Source: Gambelia wislizenii (lineage: Eukaryota; Chordata; Lepidosauria; Squamata; Crotaphytidae). From it: a stretch of 64,000 nt of DNA. A program made the translations under genes and the position numbers. The stretch spans positions 112,352,309-112,416,308 of the forward strand of contig JAUMIR010000002.1 in NCBI GenBank assembly GCA_030847615.1, in the 5' to 3' direction. The stretch's first letter is position 1; each line of letters begins with the position of its first letter. The notes under the pieces were generated by a model that ran no database searches, was not told where the DNA came from, and worked only from the letters and a program-made list of their open reading frames with translations. Of this stretch, positions 40,428-51,489 are shown in pieces.

Positions 40428-41395
40428 GAATCATAGAATTGTAGAGTTGGAAGAGACCACGAGGGCCATCCAGTCCAACCCCCTGCAATACAGGAATACA
40501 CATTCAAAGCATTCCTGACAGATGGCCATCCAGCCTCTGTTTAAAGACCTCCAAGGAAGGAGACACTCACCACGCTCCAAGGGAGTGTGTTCCACTGCCA
40601 AACAGCTCTTACTGTCAAAAAGTTCCTCCTAATGTTGAGGTGGAATCTCTGTTCCTGGAGCTTGCATCCATTGTTCTGTGTTCCAGTCTCTGGAGCAGCA
40701 GAAAACAAGTCTGCTCCATCCTTAATGTGACACCCCTTCAAATACTTAAACAGGGCTATCATATCGCCTCTTAACCGTCTTTTTTTCAGGCTAAACATTC
40801 CCAGCTCCCTAAGTCTCTTCTCATAAGGCATGGTTTCCAGACCTTTCACCATTTTAGTCGCCCTCCTCTGGACACACTCCAATTTGTCAATATCCTTTTT
40901 GAATTGTGGTGCCCAGAACTGGACACAGTATAGATCAAGGCAGAATAGACCAACACTATTACTTCCCTTGATCTAGACACTGTACTTCTATTGATGCAGC
41001 CCAAAATCGCATTGGCCTTTTTAGCTGCCGAATCACACTGTTGACTCATGTTCAACTTGTGGTCTACTAGGACTCCTATATTCCTTTTGCACATAGTCTC
41101 ATTCAGCCAGGTCTCCTCCATCCTATATCTATGCATTTCGTTTTTCCGCCCTAAGTGCAGCACCTTACATTTCTCCGTATTGAATTTCATTTTGTTAGCT
41201 TTGGCCCAGCTCTCCAGTCTATCCAGGTCATTTTGAATTTTGATCCTGTCCTCTAGGGTATTAGCTACTCCTCCTAATTTGGTGTCATCTGCCAATTTGA
41301 TAAGTATGCCCCTAATTCCATCATCCAAGTCACTGATAAAGATGTTGAATAGCACTGGGCCCAGGACAGAACCCAAGGGCATATTTAAGGCCAAC
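40428..41395 (-). mobile_element. CR1 LINE 3' end, ~970 bp, minus strand
   Basis: Starts with the reverse CR1 tail at 40428 (CATAGAATCATAGAATTGTAG) and extends back into the reverse-transcriptase region at 41395. It is one of two CR1 copies facing head to head (the other starts about 41500 on the plus strand). Confidence 0.95.
40541..41394 (-). pseudogene. CR1 ORF2 fragment, reverse-transcriptase C-terminal half
   Basis: Two overlapping frames. The upstream one (41394-40846) has PLGSVLGPVLFNIFISDLDDGI, the catalytic block as LADDTKLGG (usually FADDTKL), DLDRLESWAKANKMKFNTEKCKVLHLG and YRMEETWLNETMCKRNIGVL; after that the frame shifts. The downstream one (40882-40541) carries VQRRATKMVKGLETMPYEKRL and the CR1 end block. 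It is therefore reverse-transcriptase palm and thumb sequence with at least one frameshift, 5'-truncated before the finger domain. It cannot encode an active enzyme. Confidence 0.92.
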
Positions 41396-41499
41396 TAGGG
41401 CCATCAGAAGTCCTGAAACTGTTTTTAGAGAAAAAACTAAAAATGATTAGTTTTGGTTTACTTCCGGGTTTAAAATAGGTCTTTCCTTGGCCAAAATTA

Positions 41500-42593
41500 C
41501 CAAATGAATTTCAGCAGGGAGAAATGTAAGATACTACACTTGGGCAGTAAAAATAAAATGCACAGATATAGGATGGAGGACTCCTGGCTTGATGGCAGTA
41601 CATGTGAAAAGAGTCTTAGTGCACCACAAGCTGAACATGAGTCAGCAGTGAGACACGGCAGCTAAAAAAGCCAATGCGATTCTAGGCTGCATCAATAGGA
41701 GTATAGTGTCTAGATCAAGGGAAGTAATAGTGCCATTTTATTCTGCTTTGGTCAGACCTCACCTGGAATACTGTGTCCAGTTCTGGGCACCACAATTCAA
41801 GAAGGATATGGACAAGCTGGAATGTGTCCATAGGAAGGCAACCAAAATGTTGGGAGGTCTGGAAGCCATGCCCTATGAGGAGTGGGGCTTAGGAAGCTGT
41901 GTATGTTTAGCCTGGAGAAGAGAAGGTTAATAGGGGACATGATAGCTATGTACATTTTCAGACAAGTCTTACTGCACAAGAAGACTCCGGGAGAGGTACA
42001 CCGTTATCGCGCGGCAGGGGGTCCCTTTCGGACGACGACGTCCCTCATCCGTGTCACTTCCGTGTTCCATTGAAGGCAACTGCGCCATTTTTAATTCACA
42101 GACAACTTCCGTGAGTAGAAAATGGTGCGGTTGCCTTCAATGGAACATGGAAGTGACACGGACAAGGAACGGCATCATCCGAAACGGACCCCCTGCTGCA
42201 CGATAGCGGCGTACCTCTCCCAGAGTCTTCTTGCATGGTAAGACTAGTCTGAAAATGTCCTATGTTTAAATCTTTGAAGGGATGTCATACTGAGGATGGA
42301 GCAGGCTTGTTTTCTGCTGCTCTAGAGACTAGGACACGGAGCAATGGGTTCAAACTACAGGAAAAGAGATTCCATCTAAACATTAGGAAGAACTTCCTGA
42401 CAGTAAGAGCTGTTCAGCAGTGGAATACACTGCCTCGGAGGGTGGTGGAGTCTTCTTCTTTGGAGGTTTTTAAACAGAGACTGGATGGCCATCTTTCGGG
42501 AATGATTTAATTGTGTATTCCTGCATGGCAGGGGGTTGGACTGGATGGCCCTTGTGGTCTCTTCCAACTCTGTGATTCTATGATTCTACAATA
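41500..42593 (+). mobile_element. CR1 LINE 3' end, plus strand, split by palindrome F5
   Basis: CR1 sequence runs 41500-41950 (AATTTCAGCAGGGAGAAATG, CACTTGGGCAGTAAAAATAAA) and 42265-42593 (TTTAAATCTTTGAAGGGATG to the ATTCTATGATTCTA tail). The two parts join smoothly if 41951-42264 is removed. Coding remnants are at 41706-41930 ([21 protein letters not shown]) and 42262-42510 (ends VFKQRLDGHLSGMI). Confidence 0.93.
41951..42259. mobile_element. Palindromic MITE F5, 309 bp, inside a CR1
   Basis: CTATG is duplicated at 41946-41950 and 42260-42264. Ends TACATTTTCAGACAAGTCTT and AAGACTAGTCTGAAAATGTC. The arms are inverted copies meeting at the ATTCACAGACAACTTCCGTGAG centre and include CCATTGAAGGCAACTGCGCC and its inverse. 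The host CR1 gives the empty-site sequence, so the 5-bp duplication is well supported. It may be a different family from F1/F3. Confidence 0.88.
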
Positions 42594-42599
42594 CCTGAG

Positions 42600-43890
42600 G
42601 GGGAGTGCAAAATCCCGCCCCCCAATATAATCTAGAAGACATAGAGGCATTCTGGGTCTTTCTTTTTTTAAAAAAAAAAAGGTTTAAAGGGGGGAGGGTA
42701 GCATTGTCAGCTTCAATGTGTCCCACAACCTCTGTCAGTTTTCTACCTATGCTCTTTGGGCAGCTGAAAAATCCAAAGAGGGGAAGTAATCTCTCAGCCC
42801 TTGGACCTAAATTCAACTCCTAGTTAGGAGTAGACTCACTGATTCAATTATGAATTGCAAAACACATATATAAATCCCATTGATTCAACTGGTCTACTCA
42901 AATTGAGACTAGAAATTGGATTTTGGGCCTAGTTCCCCAGAATTTTAGGCCCATAGTCTTATGATCAAAATATGCACTCTCTATATAGGACATCTAAACA
43001 ATGGAGAACTGGGACCAAATCTTGGAGATGCTCTTAACAAGCGGGAATATTTTATTAGGGGAATAGGAACACTGATATTTATGTATATGTTTGTTTCTTT
43101 GTTTTTTGTTTTGCCCAGAAGGCTAAGGGACAAGCCTGGACAAGAAGAGTGGGGATGGGGGCTTGCTAGCACCCAGTTTATGGGCAGGTATTGATGCCAT
43201 TGGTCCCATTGACAAACTGGCAGAAGAGCATGCAAATATACTGGTAGTCAGAGTTATGTGAAGTTGCCTCCTCACACATACCATGACAGCTTGAAACTTC
43301 ATTGTGATGTCTAAAGAATCCTTAACGCTTGGTGATGTTCTCAAGGGCTAAAATACTGACTCATAATTTTTCTGAGGTAATTTCTTATCCTTTGTCTTAT
43401 CCTGATGCCACAGGAAGTTTTCAGGCAAGCTAAATTAAACAGGTCAGTAGTTCCTCCATTTTTACCACTTGCAATGAAACCACCTTAAAACACTAAAAGC
43501 AGTCTTATAGGTAAAAGGTTTAAATGGTCTCCAGCTATGTACTCAAGTAGCTTCCATATATCCTTTTCTAATTCCCTTTGGGACTATGCATGGCCACAGT
43601 ATTTTGTGTGGAAGGACAAAGAGATGAATGTGGAGTAACATAATTGTCACCAGAAACACTTGCCCATCTTAGATCAAAACAAACCAGTTTAATTAGCCAA
43701 ATAGATTTATTAACAAAATGTTCATAGTTGATATAAAAGTAAGAAGAAGAAAAAAGAAATGATTCCAATCCCCAGTGTAGCTGTTAAACCAGGCAGAAGG
43801 ATCACATCTTACATTGTACTATAAGCGCTAAAGTAGTAGACAGTAGAATTGGGGTTAGAAATGAGAAGTTCTTCTCTCTGTTGTCCTGGT
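42600..43890. other. Unassigned sequence
   Basis: No gene or repeat supported. Confidence 0.3.
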
Positions 43891-43894
43891 AGAA

Positions 43895-44115
43895 GATGTA
43901 GTATGAAACCCATGGAGCATAGCAGCACACCATGCTAGATCAGATTGGAAGGCTATCTAGTCCAGCATTCTGTTCATACTATGGCCAATCAGTTCCCTAT
44001 GTGAAGTCCACCATCAGAATATGAGTGTAGCAGCACCTTCTCCCTGGTGACTTTGATTCACTGATTAGCAATACTGATTCCCTGATCAGTATGTTTACCA
44101 CTTGCATTCTGAACA
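43895..44115 (-). repeat. Dispersed repeat family E, copy 2, minus strand
   Basis: CACACCATGCTAGATCAGATTG .. TAGTCCAGCATTCTGTTC .. TGGCCAATCAG is the reverse of the family E layout at 56440-56612. Confidence 0.55.
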
Positions 44116-44851
44116 TAAGAGGAAGCTGGCTCAGCCTACATGGGAAATATATTCTGTGGCTCATGTACACTTTGCTGGGTTTTCACACAGCAATGACATT
44201 GAAGTATTTTCAAAAACAACAAACCTGTAGCCTAAATGGTCAGCTTCTTTGACATTTCCTGCAAATGAATGGCCAGGTTAGGAAAATGGCAAAATGTTCA
44301 CTTTGTGTTTTGAGAGACAAGGCACAGCCTTCTTTTTGAATTTTGCATAATTTATTTCTAAAGGTGGTGTGTGCTGTCTCACAGATACCAAAGACTGCAT
44401 GAAAAAGGATGGCAATGTTTTTATACAGTTTCATATCTTTATTAAGAGTAGCTAGTGATAAGGAAATGTCAAAAGATGTTCCATGATACAGATGGATCAA
44501 CACAAAAATCTATATTAGAGAAAGCAGAAGTGTAAACAATTTTAAGAGTCTCTCAGTTACTAAGGCCACTGTTCAGATTTCTGGGAAAAAATCTCCCTCC
44601 CCAAAGTCTACAATAATTTCTACAGGAAGGTTTTAATGACTAAATGTATGGCACATTCTGTCAAATCATCTCAACAGGGTGAGGGTTGTTTCAGAATCCC
44701 CCACAAATCTGAGGGTTGTTTTACAAACTTACCTCTGAGTGGCTTTTGTAAGTGAACAGTCTGGTTGGACATATACAGGCCATCCATGAAAGACTGCTCA
44801 GAGCTGGTATTAGGCCTGGGCCAGATGCATGATTTCCCCCTTCTCCAATTT

Positions 44852-45396
44852 AGCAACAGACATTATAGTTGTTTTAGCACTGGATTATAAGGACTTTTCA
44901 AATGGGGGACCCTCCCCCCCGAGGAGGTTGGGAAAAGAATGGGGCTGTCACACAGAACCCCGTTTCAGGCAACACCATCCTCCCCCGTCCTCCTCCCAAC
45001 CTTCCCCCGTGCTGCGGGTGCCACTTTTTATTGACGGAAAACCTCCAGAAATAAAAAGCAGCACCCACAGCATGGAGGAAGCACAGGGGAAGGTCGGGAG
45101 GAGGACGGAAGAGAATGGCATCATCTGAAACGGGGCTCTGTAAGTGTGACAGACCCGTTCTTCTCCCGACCTCCTTGGGGTTTTTTCCCCCTGTTTGAAA
45201 AAGTCATAACTCTGTAGGCCATGGTTTGAATCCTCACTCAGCCATGGAAACCCACTGGGTGGCCTTGAGGAAGTCACATTTTCTCAGCCTCAGAGGAAGG
45301 CAAAGATACCCCCGAACAAATCTTGCTAAGGAAAGCCAGTGATAGGATCGTCATTAAGCTGGAAATTACTTGAAGGCAAATGACAACAATAATTAT
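44852..45396 (+). mobile_element. Squamate-type SINE, split by palindrome F6
   Basis: Head at 44852-44890 (ATTATAGTTGTTTTAGCACTGGATTATAA) and body at 45206-45396 (ATAACTCTGTAGGCC, GGTTTGAATCC, CATGGAAACCCACTGGGTGGCCTTG, GCCTCAGAGGAAGGC, GAACAAATCTTGCTAAGG, ACTTGAAGGCAAATGACAACAATAA). Removing 44891-45205 plus the duplicated bases restores a normal SINE. Confidence 0.85.
44891..45205. mobile_element. Palindromic MITE F6, 315 bp, inside a SINE
   Basis: Ends GGACTTTTCAAATGGGGG and CCCCTGTTTGAAAAAGTC, flanked by ATAA on both sides (44887-44890, 45206-45209), read as a TAA duplication with a changed last base or as a 4-bp one. The arms are inverted (CGGGAGGAGGACGG and reverse; GCTGCGGGTGCCACTTTTTATT / AATAAAAAGCAGCACCCACAGC). 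Related to F1/F3 by its GGA..TTTTCA terminus. Confidence 0.85.
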
Positions 45397-45399
45397 ACT

Positions 45400-46041
45400 G
45401 GAATGTAATTCTTTGGTAATTTCATTCTTAAAGGAAATTATGAGAAATTTTAGCAATTTTCTTCCAGCTTCATGAAAGTCTTTGAAAATTGCAATTTCTG
45501 CACAGAAATATTATTGTCTGCACAGAAAATGATTTTTCTGGTGAATAAAATATAGTTTTCTGCAAACACCCCCCCCCATATGAATTTTGTGCATAATGAC
45601 TCCCAAGCTGCAAAGTGTTTCTCTTTAGTCCAGGGTTCTTCTTTCAGGGGTTCTCAATGTTCAAGAAACACATTTTTTCAACAATTTTTCAAATATTGGT
45701 AAAAATTTTTCCTATCCCTACATTATACTCACTCTGTGGGTTGCTGAAATGCCAAAATTTATTTTAGAATGCACTGTTTTGGTTTTTGCTCTACAGGCCC
45801 ACAGAACCTCGGCACCTCCAGATATTGGATCCTGGAGATTTGTACCTTGCCCTCTTTCTCCTCAGTCCTGCACTCACTTCTTTATAAAATTTTGCTCTAG
45901 GAATTTTTTTCTGCTTCTCTTCTGAAATGGATATATATCCGTGAATGAATGCACATGCACACACATCTTTGAAGAGATTTATACAGCTGGTGGCATCTAT
46001 GTCAGTGGGCTGCTGAATGTGCTGAGAGATTTTTAGTCTGA
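45400..46041. other. Unassigned sequence
   Basis: No feature supported. Confidence 0.3.
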
Positions 46042-46618
46042 GGACATTATCAGGCTGTCTTCCGTTAATGTTCTTTTGCTGGCATATTTTAAAATGTTTT
46101 TATGCTGGCAAAAGAACCCCCTTGATCACACCTACCTTTAGAAATGTTCACAGGTAGCCCAGGCACTAATGGAGAGTGAATGGAGCTCCGTTCACTTCCT
46201 GGTTCAAGATCTCACTGATTCTCGCGAGAAGACACTAGCGTGGGAAATTCAAAAATAAAACAAAATAAACACATAAAAAGTACAGGAAAGCACAAAAACA
46301 CGCTTAAAAATTCCCAAGTACACGGGGGGTGGGGTGGGGTGTCATAGAAAGAGCACCCCCTACCTGAATGTTGTGAGCTCACCCAGAAGTGTTTGCCCAT
46401 TGATGCTATATTCACGTGAGTACAAAGACACAAGGATTCAAATGCTGGCAATGCTGGCAACAAATTACCATGGGAGTCAACTGGCAGCTTGGCCCATCAA
46501 TAAGAAGGAACTGGTTTTTCACAAATCATCTCGAAAGGACAACGTCGTCTGGCATGCATGCCCTTTTGCGATCATTAGGCGTCCTTATGATGCCATATTT
46601 GCCTGGTCTGATAAAGCC
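46042..46618 (-). mobile_element. MITE family A, 577 bp, reverse orientation
   Basis: Ends GGACATTATCAGGC and GTCTGATAAAGCC. The interior is the reverse family order: TTCTTTTGCTGGCATATTTT..TTTTATGCTGGCAAAAGAACC first, TTCACTTCCTGGTTCAAGATCTC, AAACACGCTTAAAAA, GTCATAGAAAGAGCA, CCCAGAAGTGTTTG, TGGCCCATCAATAAGAAG and GGCGTCCTTATGATGCC last. Confidence 0.88.
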
Positions 46619-48453
46619 TTGAATGTTGAAGGAGCAGCCCAAAGTGCTAAATCCTGTCCCCAGAATATATGCAGCACTTTGGATAGCTCCTTGAAGGTTC
46701 AGACTAAAACTCAGAACAGATTCCCCACCCTACTGACTTGGAAACCACCACCTGCTACTGTGGATGCACACACACTCGTATTTCAGCTCTGTGATTTTGG
46801 ACAGATCATTCTCCCACTCCTTCAGCTCTTTCATCTTTGACAAAAGAAATATTTATTAATATTTTACTTTCCTCCTCTTTGTTTTGCATGCTAAACATTT
46901 CTATTTTATTTGCCACTTGGTCAGTCTGTGTATGTGGACTAGGGATGGAAAGAGTATTTAAGGACTCAACCTTGACAAGGAGAATCCTCCTCATTCCTCT
47001 TTTTTCTCCTCCCTCCAATCCTGAAACAGACTTGATGACTATTCCTACTCGCATGCCCAAGTCTCACCTATTTCTTGTGCTGCCAATATGCCCAGTGACC
47101 CATAGGAGGGTTGGGGCAGCTAAGCAAGGAGGATCATTGTAGGCTGTGTTTTGATAGCCAGCACATGACAACGATGTTTGCACCACTGTAGTGAACCAGC
47201 TATTGGAACACAAGCGGTGAGGACGATCCTCTTCTCTCAGCTACCCCCCCCTTGCAACATCAATGGGAGTGGGGGGAGAGCTGAGCCAGGAATGTGGGAG
47301 GCTGTAGTCTCAATACTCCTCACTCCCATTGTCTCACCATCCTAATGTTGTGTTGTGGGTGGATAGGCAGTGGGAAGCTGAGCAGGGACCATTAAATCCC
47401 ACAGCCTCCTTGATCTGCACTCAGCTTCTCCCCTCATTGCTGGTGCAACAGGACAAAAGTGGTGGGTGGGGTGGGTGGAAGAAACTTTCTCCTACCCTGT
47501 AAGAATTCGGCATAGAAAACTGCACAATTTTCAAAGCTGATCTTCAATGGGGAGAAAATGGATCAAATTATTCATTCTCCCCTGTAGGAACAAATAATTT
47601 AAAAACAGCACATCCCTAGTGTGGATGGCTCTGATGAACTAAATCTTAATCACACATGCTTTACTAGAACTCTCTCTCAGAAGAGAACATGCCCAGGTAT
47701 GCCACGTGAGTGAAAACCTCACATTTTTAACATCTCTGCATATTCCAGGCTAACTTTTCCTTTTCAACCCCCTCCCTCTCAGATGATTCAGTTGGGATAC
47801 ACAAGGACAGCAGAAAAGTTACCTTATTATTTCTTCTTCTCCTCCTCCTCCTCCTCCTCCTTCTTCTTCTTCTTCTTCGCCCAGAACCCATAGAAATAAA
47901 TAAATTTCCTCTCTGCGATTTTCTTTTTGTCTTCACATAGATAGTGAAGGGACAAGACCAAATCTAATTCAGGGACACCCAGGTGTCACCTTCATCTGTA
48001 AGCCAAGTTATTAAGTTTCTGAGAAGTGTTAGTTGAATGTTTTTTGCCCACTTATTTATGCTTTCTTTCCTTAATAAATGTACTGAATTGGAATGAAAAT
48101 GGACCTGTTTTTGTTGCCTAGCCCCAAGGTTGGCTTCAAGACTGCCGGCAGAAACACAGTAACCTAGTTTCAGGGAAACACTGCCCTTCTTGACAAGTAT
48201 ATATGCATGGGGTCTGACAAATCCAGGACATATAAGTTGCTAAAAATGTGAGTGGTGGCAGCACTACTTCTGAGAAGGAGACAGAGTATCTTTCAGTGTA
48301 TCCTACTACTAATAGGTGGTGGTGGTGGTTGTAGTAAAAGGGACCCAATGTCTTGGCAAAAACACTGTGTGCAAACCATGGATTATGCCTAATGGTGGAT
48401 TTACAGTGGTGGCTTAGCAGAAAACACAACCAATGGCTCAGCAGAAAGCACTT
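46619..48453. other. Unassigned; (TCC)n(TTC)n tract at 47829-47878
   Basis: A pyrimidine triplet microsatellite at 47829-47878 gives an arginine run on the minus strand. Otherwise no feature supported. Confidence 0.45.
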
Positions 48454-48669
48454 AATATCACACTACATTGTTATATCACTATTATTCTGCTTTAACTGCT
48501 CTGGCTACCTCCTATAGAATTCTGGTGTATATAGTTTAGTGAGGCCTAAGAGCTCTCTGGTTGAAAATTCTAAATGCCTTATCAAAAACTGCAAATCCCA
48601 GGACTCCAGAGGAGGCAGCCATAGCAGTTAAAATGGAATAATCATGCTATAACAGTGTAGAGTGATATT
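48454..48669. mobile_element. Fold-back MITE family D, complete, 216 bp
   Basis: Termini AATATCACACTACATTGTTATA and, from the right, AATATCACTCTACACTGTTATA. The inner arms TGCTTTAACTGCTCTGGC and GCCATAGCAGTTAAAATGG are inverted. The cleanest copy of the family in the window. Confidence 0.85.
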
Positions 48670-49006
48670 CTCCATATACTCTCCCCACACGGCCATCCGT
48701 GTCCCCACACCCTGCCAATCCTACCTACTCACTATAGCCTAGGGATGTAAATCTTCATAAAAGGCAAGAATGAATAATTGTACAATTTCTCTCCTTGCTT
48801 CAAGGAAAATAATCAAAACTGTGCTGTTTCAAAGACTAATCACTGTTTGGTACTTCTTTGACACAAAAACTTACATTTTTTAAAATGTAAAAATCAACAT
48901 ATTCTGTGTATTTTCCCACAGAAAAACGTGTTTTCTATGCAGAAAATGCTATTTATTTTTGCACAAAAATCCTATGTGTATTCTTTTTTATTTTTACAAA
49001 GAATAA

Positions 49007-49588
49007 GGACTTTATCAGACAAGCCCCTTAAAGCATTCATTTGCTGGCATTAAAAAATCCATTTTTATGCCAGCAAAAGATCCCCCACCATACTTAGCCC
49101 TAATCCTGGCAAAGGCAGCTCCAGCAATGAAAGAGGAAGTGAACAGAGCTCTATTCACTTCCTCCTTTGAAATCCCATGAAATATTGCAAGACTTCATTG
49201 TGCAGAATTTTTTAAAAAACCTCTAAAAATAACACTTAAAACGTTTTTAAAAGCACAAAAAATACACTTTAAAACTTACAAGTAATGCAGGGAGGGTCAT
49301 AAAAAGTGTGTCGCTTGCCTGGATGTCACTATTTCACCTGGAAATGTTCGTGCCAGTCCAGACACTGATGGGGTAAGTATGAGAAAAAAAGATGTGAGGT
49401 TTCACACATTGGCTATGCCGGCAAAAAAATATGGCAGGGGAATCAATTGATGGCTTAAGCCATCAATTAAAAAGTACGGGTTTTAGCAGGGACATAACCA
49501 CAAAAGGGTGACTTTATCTGATATGTGCACCCTTTTGCGGTTATGTGGTGTCATTATGATGCTGTATTTGATACGTCTGATAAAGTCC
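49007..49588 (-). mobile_element. MITE family A, 582 bp, perfect TAA duplication
   Basis: GGACTTTATCAGACAAG .. GTCTGATAAAGTCC with TAA at 49004-49006 and 49589-49591. Interior in reverse orientation (GCTGGCATTAAAAAATCC .. TTTTATGCCAGCAAAAGATCC; later CCATCAATTAAAAAG and GGTGTCATTATGATGC). It forms an inverted pair with the next copy. Confidence 0.93.
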
Positions 49589-50053
49589 TAAGTCTCAAAC
49601 TGTGAAGGTTCTCATTCCTCCAGTATTTACCTTGCCAGATTTTCTGAGATTCGGGAAGCCCATTTTTCATTACCCATTTGAACATTTTCAGATATTCTTT
49701 CCTTCCCTTGTATAGTTTTTGTGTGGCCTACAATCTGCTTTTGAGGGTTAGAGGAGGAGGCTGTTCAGCACAGTGTGCAACGTGGTGCAGAAGGCTGCAG
49801 TAGGTGGGGAACTGAGTGAAAATTGGATGCCCCATTTGGAAAATGTTTTCTACTAGTATAAATCCATCCTTGTATAAATACCAGAACCCCCACTGTACCC
49901 CAAATCTAAGGAAACACAGGCAGTGCATACACTTTACAGATAGGTTATCTGGAGCAGGTTTAATTCATGCTCATGTATCTTGCCACAGGTAAGAGCAGAA
50001 GAAACCTATACTGGAAAAACAGATTGTTCTCAATAACAACTGGTTGAGTATTC
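49589..50053. other. Spacer between two inverted family A copies
   Basis: No recognisable feature in about 465 bp. Confidence 0.3.
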
Positions 50054-50056
50054 TAA

Positions 50057-50618
50057 GGACTTTATCAGACCAGGTAAATATGGCATCATAATGATGCCTA
50101 ATGATCATGAAAGTGCACACATACCAGATGGCATTGTCCTTTCACGATCATATATTGTCCAAAACCCATTTCTTTTTATTGACAGGCCAAGCTGTCAACT
50201 GATCTCCCATGGTGCTTTTTTGGTGGCATTGCTAGCATTTGAAACTTTGCGCCATTGTGCTCAGTGAATACAGCATCAATTGGCAGAACACTTCCAGGTG
50301 AGATCACAACAGCCAGGTAGGGGACACTCTTTTTATGAATCCCCCTGGTTCACTTGGGACTTTTTAAGTGTGTTTTTGTGCTTTGGTGTACACTTTATGT
50401 GTTTATTTTGCTTAATTTTTTAAATTTGCCACACTAATAAGAATTGGCGAGATCTCAACCCCAGAAGTAAATGTACTGCTTTTTGTGCTCCATTTCTGGG
50501 GATGTCTCTCTGCTGTTGCTCAAGGTAGGTCTGGTAGGGGGGGTTCTTTTGCCGGCATAAAAACGCCACAAAATATGCTGGCAAAAGAACATTAATGGGG
50601 CGTAGTCTGATAAAGTCC
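50057..50618 (+). mobile_element. MITE family A, 562 bp, perfect TAA duplication
   Basis: GGACTTTATCAGACCAGG .. GTCTGATAAAGTCC with TAA at 50054-50056 and 50619-50621. Forward orientation with GGCATCATAATGATGCCTAATG, CTGTCAACTGATCTCCC, AACACTTCCAGGTGAG, CCAGGTAGGG, CTCTTTTTATGA and GCCGGCATAAAAACGCC in order. No open frame; a classic non-autonomous copy. Confidence 0.93.
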
Positions 50619-50621
50619 TAA

Positions 50622-51068
50622 GATTGCAAGCATGGAGGAGGAAAGGTTAGCTAGTTTAAAAATGACTTGAAACAAGAGTGGCATGATGTTATTATCAGTT
50701 AGTGTTTGCCCTAATTGTTGAAGAGATGATGAATTGGCACAATGCATACCCCCTCATGCCTTGCAGCCTTAAAATAGTTCTCAAATGACTAGCTGGAAGA
50801 ATTTGCATTTCCAGTGTGTTTGATGCTTCATTTGGTACTAAATAGATGCCTAAAGAACAGGTATAATGTTTTTAGATAGCCTATTAAACAAAAAAGCAGT
50901 GTGTCATCTTTGATGTAGGGAGGGAGGTAGAAAAGAAAATATTTGGTGCAAAATATTTGTCAGTTTGGAAATGTTTTTCCTTCTTTTTCTGCCATGATGA
51001 CATAGTTTGTTGATGTTGTGGTGGTATTACTGTAAGAGTATCTTATATTTCTATGTATGTGCATTACA
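50622..51068. other. Unassigned sequence
   Basis: No feature supported. Confidence 0.3.
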
Positions 51069-51399
51069 GGAGATTTTCACACGCCGAAAATATCGCTGCC
51101 AGAAACCGGGACAGAAATATTTCTGTCCCGGAAGCAGCGCCGCGGTTCGCACGCTCACCTCCCTCTCCCGTTGTTCCGTCGTCCTTGCTTTGGGTTTTTT
51201 CCTCCCTCTTCCGGAATATTTTACTAACGGGAGTTTGCCGTTAATAAAATATTCCGGAAGAGAGAGGAAAAAACCCAAAGCGAGGACGACGGAACAACGG
51301 GAGAGGGAGGTGAGCGTGCGAACCGCGGCGCTGCTTCCGGGACAGAAATATTTCTGTCCCAGTTTCTGGCAGCGATATTTTCGGCGTGTGAAAATCTCC
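51069..51399. mobile_element. 331-bp palindromic MITE, copy 2 (F4)
   Basis: Same length and structure as 29237-29567; I count seven differences, all transitions and mostly at CpG. The flanks are ACA and CTA, so the original duplication is not visible. The overlapping plus and minus frames (51007-51414 and 51051-51425) are mirror images caused by the palindrome. Confidence 0.92.
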
Positions 51400-51489
51400 C
51401 TAGTTTCCTTGTGATGCTTTCTCAATGGTAAGAAATAAGATGTAGCTCTTTAAAGTAGCAAATTGCTGACTAGGGCGGCAGGAGTGGCT

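Noticed and set aside
47727..47936. Arginine-rich 69-aa frame
   Set aside because: Translation of a TCC/TTC microsatellite on the minus strand.
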